This document shows positions 8,029-14,477 of a stretch of 20,987 nt of DNA, one piece after another. Source of the DNA: CAYVUI01 sp964454745 (GTDB lineage Bacteria; Planctomycetota; Phycisphaerae; Sedimentisphaerales; Anaerohalosphaeraceae). Position 1 is the first letter of the stretch. Each line of letters begins with the position of its first letter. A program made the position numbers and the translations under genes. The notes under the pieces were generated by a model, which was given only the letters and a program-made list of their open reading frames with translations, made no database searches and was not told the origin of the DNA. The stretch is taken from contig CAYVUI010000081.1 in the NCBI GenBank assembly GCA_964454745.1, positions 1 to 20,987 of the forward strand, written 5' to 3'.

Positions 8029-8056
8029 ATTCTACCAAATAAGAAGGGTTACACAA
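8029..8056 (-). promoter_or_regulatory. Putative promoter of the first receiver gene
   Basis: On the minus strand TTGTGT (8056-8051), 16 bases, then TAGAAT (8034-8029) preceded by TGG, an extended -10. It lies about 32 bases before the ATG at 7996. Confidence 0.45.
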
Positions 8057-8131
8057 AGAGTATTCCTCATTTTTTCTCATCAAAGCAAAAAGGCGCAAGG
8101 GACAATCGTCTGAAAAGTCAACCGAAAGGGG

Positions 8132-8626
8132 CTAATTTTGATTGTGGTAACGGTCAAATGGGTTATCCTGCCGGCTGGAATCGCCGTTAAGCCCGACAAT
8201 CTCCACCATCGAGCTGATCAGGCTCTCACTGACCTGCTTCATCGTCTTGGAGAAACCCTTAAATTCCGTGGGCTTTAGGATATAATCATCGCAGCCCAGC
8301 ATCAGGCATTTCGCAATCTCGTACGTATCATCCGACGAAGTCAGCATAATCACAGGGATTTCATTGAATTCCTGCGATTCCTTGAGATACTTGAGCACAT
8401 CAATCCCGGACACCTTCGGCATGCGGATATCCAGGATGGCAAGGTACTTTTTGCCCTGCTTCATATTTTTCAGGGCCTCTCCCCCCTCAAAAAAGTCGAG
8501 TATCTCCTGCCCATCCGGAAAACGGACAACATTACTCTGAAACCCCATTCTTTCAAGGTACCTCTTTATCAGCGTGTAATGCCCGTCATCGTCCTCGGCG
8601 ATCAGAATGCCTAATGCTTTGCCAAT
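8132..8626 (-). CDS. Single-domain response regulator receiver with apparent ATT start
   Basis: A 164-residue stand-alone receiver. Its first in-frame ATG (8548) would remove strand 1 and the acidic pocket. The frame stays open upstream and encodes GKALGILIAEDDDGHY, which aligns with the start of the neighbouring receiver (GHTILIAEDEKGHY). The frame is closed by TAA at 8637-8635, and no ATG, GTG or TTG lies between. ATT at 8626-8624 is the best start: AAGAGGA (8640-8634) is 7 bases upstream, and the resulting N-terminus matches the paralogue in length. The phosphoacceptor Asp is in LAILDIRMP, the Thr/Ser in MLTSSDD and the Lys in YILKP. There is no output domain. A sequencing error changing ATG to ATT is the main alternative. 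It is probably a partner of an unlinked kinase, transcribed from its own promoter. Confidence 0.85.
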   Translation of the reverse strand: MGKALGILIAEDDDGHYTLIKRYLERMGFQSNVVRFPDGQEILDFFEGGEALKNMKQGKKYLAILDIRMPKVSGIDVLKYLKESQEFNEIPVIMLTSSDDTYEIAKCLMLGCDDYILKPTEFKGFSKTMKQVSESLISSMVEIVGLNGDSSRQDNPFDRYHNQN

Positions 8627-8665
8627 GTCTGTATCCTCTTAAGGCAATTCTTAGCTTGTTTATAG

Positions 8666-8693
8666 ATTTTATCCGAAATTCCGGCCTTTACAA
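8666..8693 (-). promoter_or_regulatory. Putative promoter of the second receiver gene
   Basis: On the minus strand TTGTAA (8693-8688), 16 bases, then TAAAAT (8671-8666). It lies about 40 bases before the ATT start and downstream of the terminator at 8804, so this gene should be its own transcription unit. Confidence 0.45.
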
Positions 8694-8803
8694 GCGAAAA
8701 CTTGGAAAAAGATGGAGTGTGACAGTTTCGGGCACAAAAAGGGCGTTATGGACCCAAAATTCAGGAAAAGCCTGATAAAAACAAGCAGGATACAACAGCG
8801 CAG

Positions 8804-8888
8804 AAAAAAAACCGTCCATGCTTTTGACAGAAGGAGGAGCTGTCAAAAACCAGCCGTGGGCTTAAAAAGACTGTAAGACATGGACGGT
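8804..8888 (-). ncRNA. Structured RNA with anti-SD-like loop and terminator
   Basis: On the minus strand a perfect 10-bp stem, ACCGTCCATG (8888-8879) with CATGGACGGT (8820-8811), encloses 58 bases and is followed directly by seven T (8810-8804), eight counting the last stem base. Inside is a perfect 9-bp hairpin, TTTTGACAG (8848-8840) with CTGTCAAAA (8830-8822), whose 9-base loop reads CTCCTCCTT. A small AGCC/GGCT hairpin may form a third arm. The loop contains CCTCCTT, the anti-Shine-Dalgarno sequence of 16S rRNA. It is either an elaborate terminator for the upstream coiled-coil gene or a small RNA processed from, or started in, its 3' region. No clear promoter lies just upstream (a TTGACA at 8904-8899 lacks a matching -10). 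Confidence 0.5.
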
Positions 8889-8907
8889 GTTGTGCGTGTG
8901 TCAATAG

Positions 8908-8989
8908 CGGCGGATACATACGGCAATCCGGGCAATGGCCCCCAGGCGGGCGAACACTATAGGTTCACCCCGGCCGCTTTATGTCGCCG
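8908..8989 (-). ncRNA. Bulged-rod RNA structure after the coiled-coil gene
   Basis: An 82-base segment starting 2 bases past the stop of the 8992-9264 gene folds into a rod. CGGCG/CGCCG (8908-8912 with 8985-8989), ACATA/TATGT (8916-8920 with 8980-8984) and CGGC/GCCG (8921-8924 with 8973-8976) give 14 perfect pairs with 3-base bulges on opposite sides. Four more pairs (8929-8932 with 8969-8972) and a tip hairpin around 8949-8969 are possible. It matches no RNA family I recognise. It may be the 5' half of one longer RNA ending at the 8804 terminator. The strand is inferred from that terminator. Confidence 0.35.
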
Positions 8990-8991
8990 TA

Positions 8992-9264
8992 TTATGAACC
9001 CTTACCTTTGCCGCCGTCTTCAAGAAGTTTCTTATAATGAGCGTTCTCCCGGCGAGTGGCTTCAAGATCAAATATCAGGTACTTGATGCTCACACGAAGA
9101 TAATCCAGGCTGTGCTGGAGCTCATTGACTTTCTCTTTGAGACGTTCGTGAGAATCCTGCGTTTTCTTCGCCAGAAGAATCAGCTTGTTCCGCTGCGGCT
9201 GCGGCACAGTATCCATTTCACGAATGATTTCGTTAAGTTTCTTTTTAAATTTTGCTTCGTCCAT
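8992..9264 (-). CDS. Small coiled-coil protein of unknown function (90 aa)
   Basis: A 90-residue, mostly helical, charged protein (MDEAKFKKKLNEII...), with heptad-like stretches from about residue 30 to 80 and the segment LRVSIKYLIFDLEATRREN. There is no signal peptide or membrane segment. The start is ATG 9264, because GGGGG (9277-9273) lies 8 bases upstream; the ATG at 9270 and GTG at 9279 are less well placed. The basic tail GGKGKGS is close to the stop. It may be a small cytosolic regulator or structural protein. I do not recognise the family with certainty. Its transcript would run into the two structured RNA elements downstream. Confidence 0.75.
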   Translation of the reverse strand: MDEAKFKKKLNEIIREMDTVPQPQRNKLILLAKKTQDSHERLKEKVNELQHSLDYLRVSIKYLIFDLEATRRENAHYKKLLEDGGKGKGS

Positions 9265-9373
9265 AGTCATCACCCCCACAAAAAAAGAGCGTTACTGTCC
9301 TTGATGTTTACTTTGTAACCCTCCGTGGATAGGCGATCCCCCCATAGGCAATACGCCTGATTAATACAGGTGT

Positions 9374-9402
9374 ATTATAGCACAAACCCCCCAAGCCCCC
9401 AA
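9374..9402 (-). promoter_or_regulatory. Promoter of the small coiled-coil gene
   Basis: On the minus strand a perfect extended -10, TGC-TATAAT (TATAAT at 9379-9374), with TTGGGG 17 bases upstream (9402-9397). It gives a leader of about 100 bases, unusually long for this window and containing short inverted repeats. Confidence 0.55.
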
Positions 9403-9469
9403 ATCAGCAGGCCAAAATCATCTAAAAAACCCCAAAAATCCGACTTTAAATGCTATTATGTCAGGTTTT

Positions 9470-9494
9470 ATCGGGCCCTCGGGGCGATTTTTTT
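9470..9494 (+). terminator. Orphan plus-strand terminator-like hairpin
   Basis: GCCC-TCG-GGGC (9475-9485) with a flanking ATC/GAT pair and a GG bulge is followed by seven T (9488-9494). The T run lies on the plus strand, yet no plus-strand gene precedes it. It overlaps the stop of the lipoprotein gene on the other strand. Confidence 0.35.
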
Positions 9495-9951
9495 ATACCT
9501 TCTGCTCGCTCTGTTCGACCTCATCTTCCGCCGATTCGTACAGCTCACGCATTTCCTGCATTTGGCCGTCGAACCACTGCCGCGTCTTTTCAAGCTGTTC
9601 CTGCCCGGCCTCGGAAAGGTCCTTCATCTTCTCCTCGATCTGCCCCATCCGGCTCTCCATTTTCTCCTGGTACTCAGAGAAGGTATCGGAAGCCTCGCTG
9701 CCCTTTTCAATGGCCTTGTCTTCCAGCTCTTTCATTTGATCCTTGAGTTTGGCGATCTGCTTTTCGCTGCTCTCCATGAGCACCTTCTTCTGCTCATCGA
9801 GGTAATCCTTGGTCGCACTCATCGCCTCACTCATCTCTTCCTGCATGATCCGGGCCTTCTCGTCCACAGCCTCGTCGCCGGGCTCTTCGTTGCTCCCGCA
9901 ACCGCACAGAATCAATCCCGCCAGCAAAATAATTACATAGAAATAACGCAT
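9493..9951 (-). CDS. Acidic coiled-coil lipoprotein
   Basis: A 152-residue predicted lipoprotein. The N-terminus MRYFYVIILLAGLILCGC is a signal peptide with a lipobox ending LCG-C18, so C18 would be lipidated (C16 is a weaker choice). From residue 25 on it is almost all charged helix, rich in Glu, Lys and Met with heptad-like spacing, which indicates a long coiled coil in the periplasm. GGGGGA lies 6 bases before the ATG. It follows the membrane-anchored gene by 27 bases, so the two are probably cotranscribed. No enzyme motif is seen. A structural or envelope-tethering role in the manner of small coiled-coil lipoproteins is possible but not shown. Confidence 0.75.
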   Translation of the reverse strand: MRYFYVIILLAGLILCGCGSNEEPGDEAVDEKARIMQEEMSEAMSATKDYLDEQKKVLMESSEKQIAKLKDQMKELEDKAIEKGSEASDTFSEYQEKMESRMGQIEEKMKDLSEAGQEQLEKTRQWFDGQMQEMRELYESAEDEVEQSEQKV

Positions 9952-9978
9952 AAGATATCCCCCGTAATAGAGTTACAA

Positions 9979-10386
9979 TTAGTCATCCATTTCAACCGAA
10001 AGCCGCACAATCAGGTCCATATTGTCCTCGTTGATTTCAAGATCATCCGGAATCTGGTCAGGATCAAGCTGAAATGCCGCAAGGTAAGAATCATGCACCT
10101 CGATCAGTGGAAACTCGACCCAGTTAAAATGGGTCTCATTGTCTTTGTCGCCTTCCCACGCCACTTTCACCCCGACATTCAACCCCTCGACATCCTCGAT
10201 CCCCTCGATCATGAAAATCTGTACCTGCTCAATGTCCTCGCTGACCTGCTCGGCAATCGCAAGGTAAATCATCTCCTCCAGGTCTTCGATGTCCAGCCTC
10301 TCCGCCTCCGGGTTCTCCGGCAAAATCGCGAATACCAGTGCGGTAACCAAACACCCCATTAAAAACGGACGCCAATGTTCTTTCAT
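9979..10386 (-). CDS. Membrane-anchored acidic protein of unknown function
   Basis: A 135-residue protein with one N-terminal hydrophobic segment (about residues 7-24, FLMGCLVTALVFAIL) and a strongly acidic exported domain ending VRLSVEMDD. ATG 10386 is chosen because GGGAGGG lies 6 bases upstream; a TTG at 10401 would add five residues. The segment could be an uncleaved anchor or a signal peptide. It is the first gene of a two-gene unit with the coiled-coil lipoprotein 27 bases further on, so the two may form an envelope complex. I recognise no family, and the function is unknown. Confidence 0.7.
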   Translation of the reverse strand: MKEHWRPFLMGCLVTALVFAILPENPEAERLDIEDLEEMIYLAIAEQVSEDIEQVQIFMIEGIEDVEGLNVGVKVAWEGDKDNETHFNWVEFPLIEVHDSYLAAFQLDPDQIPDDLEINEDNMDLIVRLSVEMDD

Positions 10387-10429
10387 GTCCAGCCCTCCCA
10401 AATGAGTGGTTTATATTGAATTTCACTCC

Positions 10430-10457
10430 ATTGTATCCCCTTTTCCCACAATTGCAA
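10430..10457 (-). promoter_or_regulatory. Putative promoter of the envelope protein pair
   Basis: On the minus strand TTGCAA (10457-10452), 16 bases, then TACAAT (10435-10430), between the MATE stop and the ATG at 10386. Confidence 0.45.
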
Positions 10458-10470
10458 GGCCAAATTTCCG

Positions 10471-11814
10471 CTACCGCAGCTCCGACTTCTCGTACCAGTA
10501 ATACGACAGCACTCCGGAAATCGCGTTTGCAGCACAGCACGCCGCAAAGATCCCCCGGTAACCAAAAAACCTCCGTCCCAGCAGCGCCAGCGGGATATAC
10601 AGAACAATCATCCTCAAAAACACGATAATCGCCGCCCAGATCGGCCGCGACCGCGCGTTAAAAGACGCCCCCGTTATAAACGCCATCCCCAGGAAGCCGT
10701 AACTGATCGGCACAATCACAAAATACGCAGACGCCGCCAGGGTCACCTGCTCATCCGGGTTAAACGCCCGGGCAATCGGAACCGAAAAAATCCCCAGCAC
10801 CAGCGCGCAAAGCACCCCCCAGACCAGGCAAAAACGGAACCCAAGCGTCATCGACCGGTCCACCCGATCAAACCGCCCGGCCCCGAAGTTTTGCCCCACG
10901 TAAGGCGTCATTACCGTCGTAATAGCCCACAAAGCGATCATCGCGACGCCTTCCACGCGGGTCGCCACACCCATCCCCGCCACCGTTTCCGGGCCGAAAG
11001 CTGCCACCAGCCGCGTAATAATCATCATCGAGATCGGAACGATAATCTGTGTCCCCATCGCCGGAATCGCGACCTCAAGAATACTTCTCGCCGAATCAAG
11101 AATCTCCGTTAGCCTGGCCCGCGCGAACGTAATCATCCCCATCCGGTATTTGAGAATCCACAGCGCCGCCATCATGCTCACCGCCCGGCTGACTACCGTT
11201 GCCAGGGCCGCGCCCTTTAGCTCCATCCGAGGGAAAAACCCGATCCCGAAGATCAAAAGCGGGTCCAGGATCGCGTTGACCACCCCTGAGGCCGTCATCA
11301 CAATCGCCGGAAACATCGTATTGCCCGCCGCCCGAATCGCGTTATTGCCCACTATCGGCAGCACCACGAAGATCATCCCGCAGTACCAGATCGTCATATA
11401 ATCCCGAATCCCCGGCAAAGTTTCATCCGTTGCCCCGAGCATCCGGAACACCGGGTCAATTGTAAAGATCCCGATCAGGATCAGCACCCCCACGATCATC
11501 AGTGAAAGCAAAAGGCTGTCCGTCGTCAGCCGCCGTACGCGGTGTTCGTCCCCGGCCCCGATCGCCCGCGAAATCGTCGCCGAGGCCCCGATCCCGACCC
11601 CCACCGCGATTGCGACCATGATCCACACCACCGGGAACGTAAAACTGATCGACGCCAGCTCCAGCGTCCCGAGGTGCCCCACGAAGTACGTATCCACCAC
11701 GTTAAAGCAGATCAGCGCGGACAGGCCCCACACCATCGGCAGTGTCAGCTTGACCAACTGGCGCCCCACCGGCCCCTGCGTTAACCGTGCATGATTTGAA
11801 TTCGATTCACTCAT
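10471..11814 (-). CDS. MATE family efflux transporter
   Basis: A 447-residue inner-membrane transporter of the multidrug and toxin extrusion family, which exports cationic compounds by Na+ or H+ antiport. The sequence is almost wholly hydrophobic, with about 12 predicted helices in two related halves. It has typical stretches: TQGPVGRQLVKLTLPMVWG at the start, VDTYFVGHLGT, and ATRVEGVAMIALWA and TPYVGQNFGAG in the second half. ATG 11814 (MSESNSNHARL) is chosen because it gives the normal family length and follows a good -10 box. The frame is open further upstream to 11925, but that part lies on the promoter. The substrate is unknown. It is probably a single-gene unit. Confidence 0.93.
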   Translation of the reverse strand: MSESNSNHARLTQGPVGRQLVKLTLPMVWGLSALICFNVVDTYFVGHLGTLELASISFTFPVVWIMVAIAVGVGIGASATISRAIGAGDEHRVRRLTTDSLLLSLMIVGVLILIGIFTIDPVFRMLGATDETLPGIRDYMTIWYCGMIFVVLPIVGNNAIRAAGNTMFPAIVMTASGVVNAILDPLLIFGIGFFPRMELKGAALATVVSRAVSMMAALWILKYRMGMITFARARLTEILDSARSILEVAIPAMGTQIIVPISMMIITRLVAAFGPETVAGMGVATRVEGVAMIALWAITTVMTPYVGQNFGAGRFDRVDRSMTLGFRFCLVWGVLCALVLGIFSVPIARAFNPDEQVTLAASAYFVIVPISYGFLGMAFITGASFNARSRPIWAAIIVFLRMIVLYIPLALLGRRFFGYRGIFAACCAANAISGVLSYYWYEKSELR

Positions 11815-11827
11815 CGCAAAAACGCTG

Positions 11828-11856
11828 AGTATACCACGCATGACACCCTGTGAAAA
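11828..11856 (-). promoter_or_regulatory. Promoter of the MATE gene with very short leader
   Basis: On the minus strand TTTTCA (11856-11851), 17 bases, then TATACT (11833-11828) preceded by TGG. Transcription should start near 11821, only about 7 bases before the ATG. No Shine-Dalgarno is present. Confidence 0.5.
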
Positions 11857-11904
11857 ACCCAATCTGCCCTTTTTAACAATTTTCACGCTCTCTGTCCTGC
11901 GCAC

Positions 11905-11938
11905 AAAAAAAGGGACAGGCACCAATTGCCCGTCCCTT
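11905..11938 (-). terminator. Intrinsic terminator of the nfeD-flotillin operon
   Basis: On the minus strand AAGGGAC and GGC pair with GCC and GTCCCTT around one mismatch, with a 7-base loop, followed by seven T (11911-11905). It lies about 20 bases after the flotillin stop. Confidence 0.85.
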
Positions 11939-11959
11939 CTCTCTGCGATTTACCCTGAA

Positions 11960-13618
11960 TTACTGCTCGGTTTTCTTATCTCCGGCTGGGGTCTCTTTCA
12001 TCGGTGCCGGTTCCGGCTCATTCTCCTGGGCCTTATCATCCGCCACTTTGCCCAGGTAATCCGGAAGCTGCACACCCGCCATCGTGGCCACTTCCTGCAG
12101 CGGCGGCAGCGACTTGATCATTCCCGACAGAAAATTTGCCGTCGAGGTTCCTTTCCCATCGCCGGCCCCGCTGTCCCAAACCGTAATCTTATCGATCTTG
12201 AGGTTCTTAATCGCCTCCACCTGCATGGATACGATTTCCTCGATCTTTTCGATCATCAGCAGTGTCGAGGCTGCCTTCGCATCCCCGTTACAGCTTTTAA
12301 CCAGCGACTCATACCCCGCCGACTTACTCTCGAGCATTTGCTTGATACCTTCCGCCTCGGCCTTGTACTTGGCAAGAATCGCGTCCGCCTGACCCTTGGC
12401 CTCGCGCCGCAGCCGTTCCGCCGCCGCTTCCGCGTCGATCTCGACCTTGCGCTTCTCAATCTCCTGCCGGACGATTACCTCGGCGTTGAGCCGTTCCTGC
12501 TCAGCGAGGTACTGGGCCTTCTGGATATCCACCTCTGCCTTGCGTTTGGCGACCTCTCCCTGTTTCATCGCCTCAGCCCGCTTAATTGCAAGCTCGGCCT
12601 CCGCGTTCGCGATATCCGCCTTGGCCTTGTTCTCGCCCGCGACCGCCAGCGCTTCCTGGCCCTGTACATAAATCCGCTGCTCGGCGACGGCTTTTTTCTC
12701 ACCCTTGATCGCCTCGGCCTCCTGCTCCTGCACGTAAATACGCTTGTCAGCCTCGGCGAGCTTTTGCCCCTTCTCGGATGCCGCAGAATTCTCCGCGACC
12801 TTGATCGTCATCTCCCGGTCCGCTTCCGCCTCACCGATAGAAGCCGATGTTTCCTGCTGGCGAACGTAAATGCGACGGTCCGCCTCGGCCTTTTTCTGGC
12901 CCTTTTCCGCTTCCGCGGTATTTTCGGCCACTTTAATGGTCCGCTCACGAACCGCCATGGCCTCACCGATCGCACCGTTCTTTTCCTGCTGGGCCACGTC
13001 GATCTTGGCGGTGTTAATCGCCTCAGCCGCCGCTTTCTTACCGATGCTCTCGATATAGTCCGAGCTGTCGGTAATATCCGTGATATTTACGTTAATCAGG
13101 AACAGGCCGATCTTGTTCAGCTCGGGCTCCACGTTCTTGCGGATCGATTCGAGAAAGCTCTCACGGTCCTGGTTGATCTGCTCAATCGTCAGCGACGCGA
13201 CCGTAAGACGAAGCTGCCCGAAGATAATCTCCTTGGCCATCTCCTCGATCTCGTTGGGATCAATCCGCAGCAGACGCTCGGCCGCATTGTTCATGATCCC
13301 CGGCTCGGTACTGACACCCACCGTAAACGTACTGGGCACATTGATGCGGATATTCTGCAAACTCAGCGCATTTTCCAGCGGGATCGTAATCGTCATCGGC
13401 GTCAGGCTCATGTACGCGTAATCCTGGATCAGCGGCCACACGAACGCACCGCCGCCATGGATACACCGCGCCGACTGGTTCGCACCCACCCGGCCGTAAA
13501 TAACAAGAATCTGATCCGACGAGCATCGCTTATACCGCGACGCAAGAAACATAATTACTGACAGCAGCAGAATCGCAAACGCGACTATGGCCGCCAGCCA
13601 CAGGATTTCAGCAGGCAT
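11960..13618 (-). CDS. floT: Flotillin-like SPFH membrane scaffold protein
   Basis: A 552-residue flotillin that organises membrane microdomains. One N-terminal membrane segment (residues about 5-27) is followed by the SPFH/PHB domain (about 30-200) and a long Ala/Glu/Lys-rich coiled coil (about 200-440) that drives assembly. The C-terminal part (about 445-552) is more variable and ends in a Pro/Glu/Lys-rich tail. Inside the coiled coil a block of about 44 residues starting IGEA...TIKVAEN occurs twice (217-260 and 261-303), with a shorter third copy from 304, making the region longer than in the usual EA-repeat arrangement. AAGGAGG lies 8 bases before the ATG. It follows an NfeD-like gene by 61 bases, the common pairing for flotillins. 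The symbol floT is a family analogy. Confidence 0.92.
   Translation of the reverse strand: MPAEILWLAAIVAFAILLLSVIMFLASRYKRCSSDQILVIYGRVGANQSARCIHGGGAFVWPLIQDYAYMSLTPMTITIPLENALSLQNIRINVPSTFTVGVSTEPGIMNNAAERLLRIDPNEIEEMAKEIIFGQLRLTVASLTIEQINQDRESFLESIRKNVEPELNKIGLFLINVNITDITDSSDYIESIGKKAAAEAINTAKIDVAQQEKNGAIGEAMAVRERTIKVAENTAEAEKGQKKAEADRRIYVRQQETSASIGEAEADREMTIKVAENSAASEKGQKLAEADKRIYVQEQEAEAIKGEKKAVAEQRIYVQGQEALAVAGENKAKADIANAEAELAIKRAEAMKQGEVAKRKAEVDIQKAQYLAEQERLNAEVIVRQEIEKRKVEIDAEAAAERLRREAKGQADAILAKYKAEAEGIKQMLESKSAGYESLVKSCNGDAKAASTLLMIEKIEEIVSMQVEAIKNLKIDKITVWDSGAGDGKGTSTANFLSGMIKSLPPLQEVATMAGVQLPDYLGKVADDKAQENEPEPAPMKETPAGDKKTEQ
12710..12970 (-). repeat. Internal tandem repeat in the flotillin coiled coil
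   Basis: Two consecutive copies of about 131 bases (12970-12839 and 12838-12710) encode the IGEA...EKGQK...RIYVRQQE-type block. A truncated third copy follows to about 12640. The copies differ at many positions, so the duplication is old. Confidence 0.7.
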
Positions 13619-13679
13619 TTTGAATTCCTCCTTAAAAAAACAAATCGTTATCTTTACACTGCGCCAGGCAGTCCTTTTC

Positions 13680-14303
13680 TTATTGTGCCGCGGCTTTTTG
13701 GACGACGAGCTTTCCCGCGGCGACCCGGACCACGCGAACCGCGTCGCCGGTCTTGATCTCCTCGGTGCCCTCGGTTACCGCTTCGAGCACCGCCAGGCGG
13801 TTTTGAAAATGAATCTGCACCTTGCCGGCCTGTCCCGGACGCACCGTAAGGTATACCGTGCCCTCACAGCCGACCGCGTTGCTAAGATTCATCGTCCCGC
13901 TCGACTGCAAACGCCCAGCCGCCTGGAACAGCTTTTTCATGATCCAGACCGTCAAAACGCCCGCGACCGTTCCGCTGGCGATCGGCACCAATGGCGGATA
14001 GTCCCCCTGGCGAAGCACCGCCCAGCCGACCAGGCCGAACATCATGAAAAACGCAGTTATCCCCTGCAATGACAGGGCCTTAAAGCTCAAATCGCTGTCA
14101 CTGTAATCCCCGGGCTCATCCATCGCTTCCATATCGCCGGTGTCCATGCCTTCACCGCCGGCGTCCGCATCCCCGGAGTCCATCTCCTCGCCGACACCGC
14201 TGATAAACATCATCACCAGGCGGATGATAAACAGGGCACCGCCGAATGCCGCACAGCACGCGAAAAACAGTTCCAGCCCGCTCATTTCGTCTAAAAATCC
14301 CAT
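13680..14303 (-). CDS. NfeD/YuaF-like membrane protein with OB-fold domain
   Basis: A 207-residue partner of flotillin. Membrane segments lie at about residues 10-36, 80-102 and 110-130, with an acidic Asp/Gly-rich loop between the first two. The C-terminal stretch (about 145-207, VGCEGTVYLTVRPGQAGKVQI ... GDAVRVVRV) reads as the OB-fold of NfeD-like proteins. ATG 14303 is chosen because AGGAG lies 5 bases upstream; the frame extends to 14327 without a better start. Together with the next gene it forms the NfeD1b-flotillin pair known from the Bacillus yuaF-floT operon, acting in membrane organisation or stress. Confidence 0.85.
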   Translation of the reverse strand: MGFLDEMSGLELFFACCAAFGGALFIIRLVMMFISGVGEEMDSGDADAGGEGMDTGDMEAMDEPGDYSDSDLSFKALSLQGITAFFMMFGLVGWAVLRQGDYPPLVPIASGTVAGVLTVWIMKKLFQAAGRLQSSGTMNLSNAVGCEGTVYLTVRPGQAGKVQIHFQNRLAVLEAVTEGTEEIKTGDAVRVVRVAAGKLVVQKAAAQ

Positions 14304-14327
14304 AATAACTCCTTTGATTCCGGGCAC

Positions 14328-14355
14328 ATTGTACCCATTTTTACCACCCCGGCAA
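14328..14355 (-). promoter_or_regulatory. Promoter of the nfeD-flotillin operon
   Basis: On the minus strand TTGCCG (14355-14350), 16 bases, then TACAAT (14333-14328), about 25 bases before the ATG at 14303. A perfect 10-base palindrome TTCTTAAGAA lies at 14381-14390, upstream of the -35 box. Confidence 0.5.
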
Positions 14356-14477
14356 GTCTTTTTTATCCTGCGTACAGCATTTCTTAAGAAGTTTTGCCCC
14401 CCAAAAGGCCGGTTTTCTTTTTGCCTTTACTCCCGAAATCGCTTTCACCACCTGATATGAAGGGAACTAAGCCATTC

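Noticed and set aside
8811..8888. Miniature transposable element with 10-base terminal repeats
   Set aside because: No target-site duplication flanks it, and no second copy is in the window; the T run next to the stem fits RNA termination better. A genome-wide repeat search could reopen this.
8899..8904. TTGACA on the minus strand as promoter of the structured RNA
   Set aside because: No -10-like box at 16-18 bases; the only candidate, TACAGT, is 23 bases away and inside the structure.
8908..8989. SRP RNA, 6S RNA or tRNA
   Set aside because: The GGAAGGAAGCAG-type SRP tip, the 6S central bubble and the tRNA T-arm are all absent on both strands.
9370..10362. 330-codon plus-strand ORF
   Set aside because: It lies antisense to the two envelope genes and reads as Leu/His/Arg-rich nonsense; the minus frames have ribosome sites and signal sequences.
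11840..13561. 573-codon plus-strand ORF
   Set aside because: It is the antisense shadow of the flotillin coiled coil, Leu/Arg-rich with no family features.
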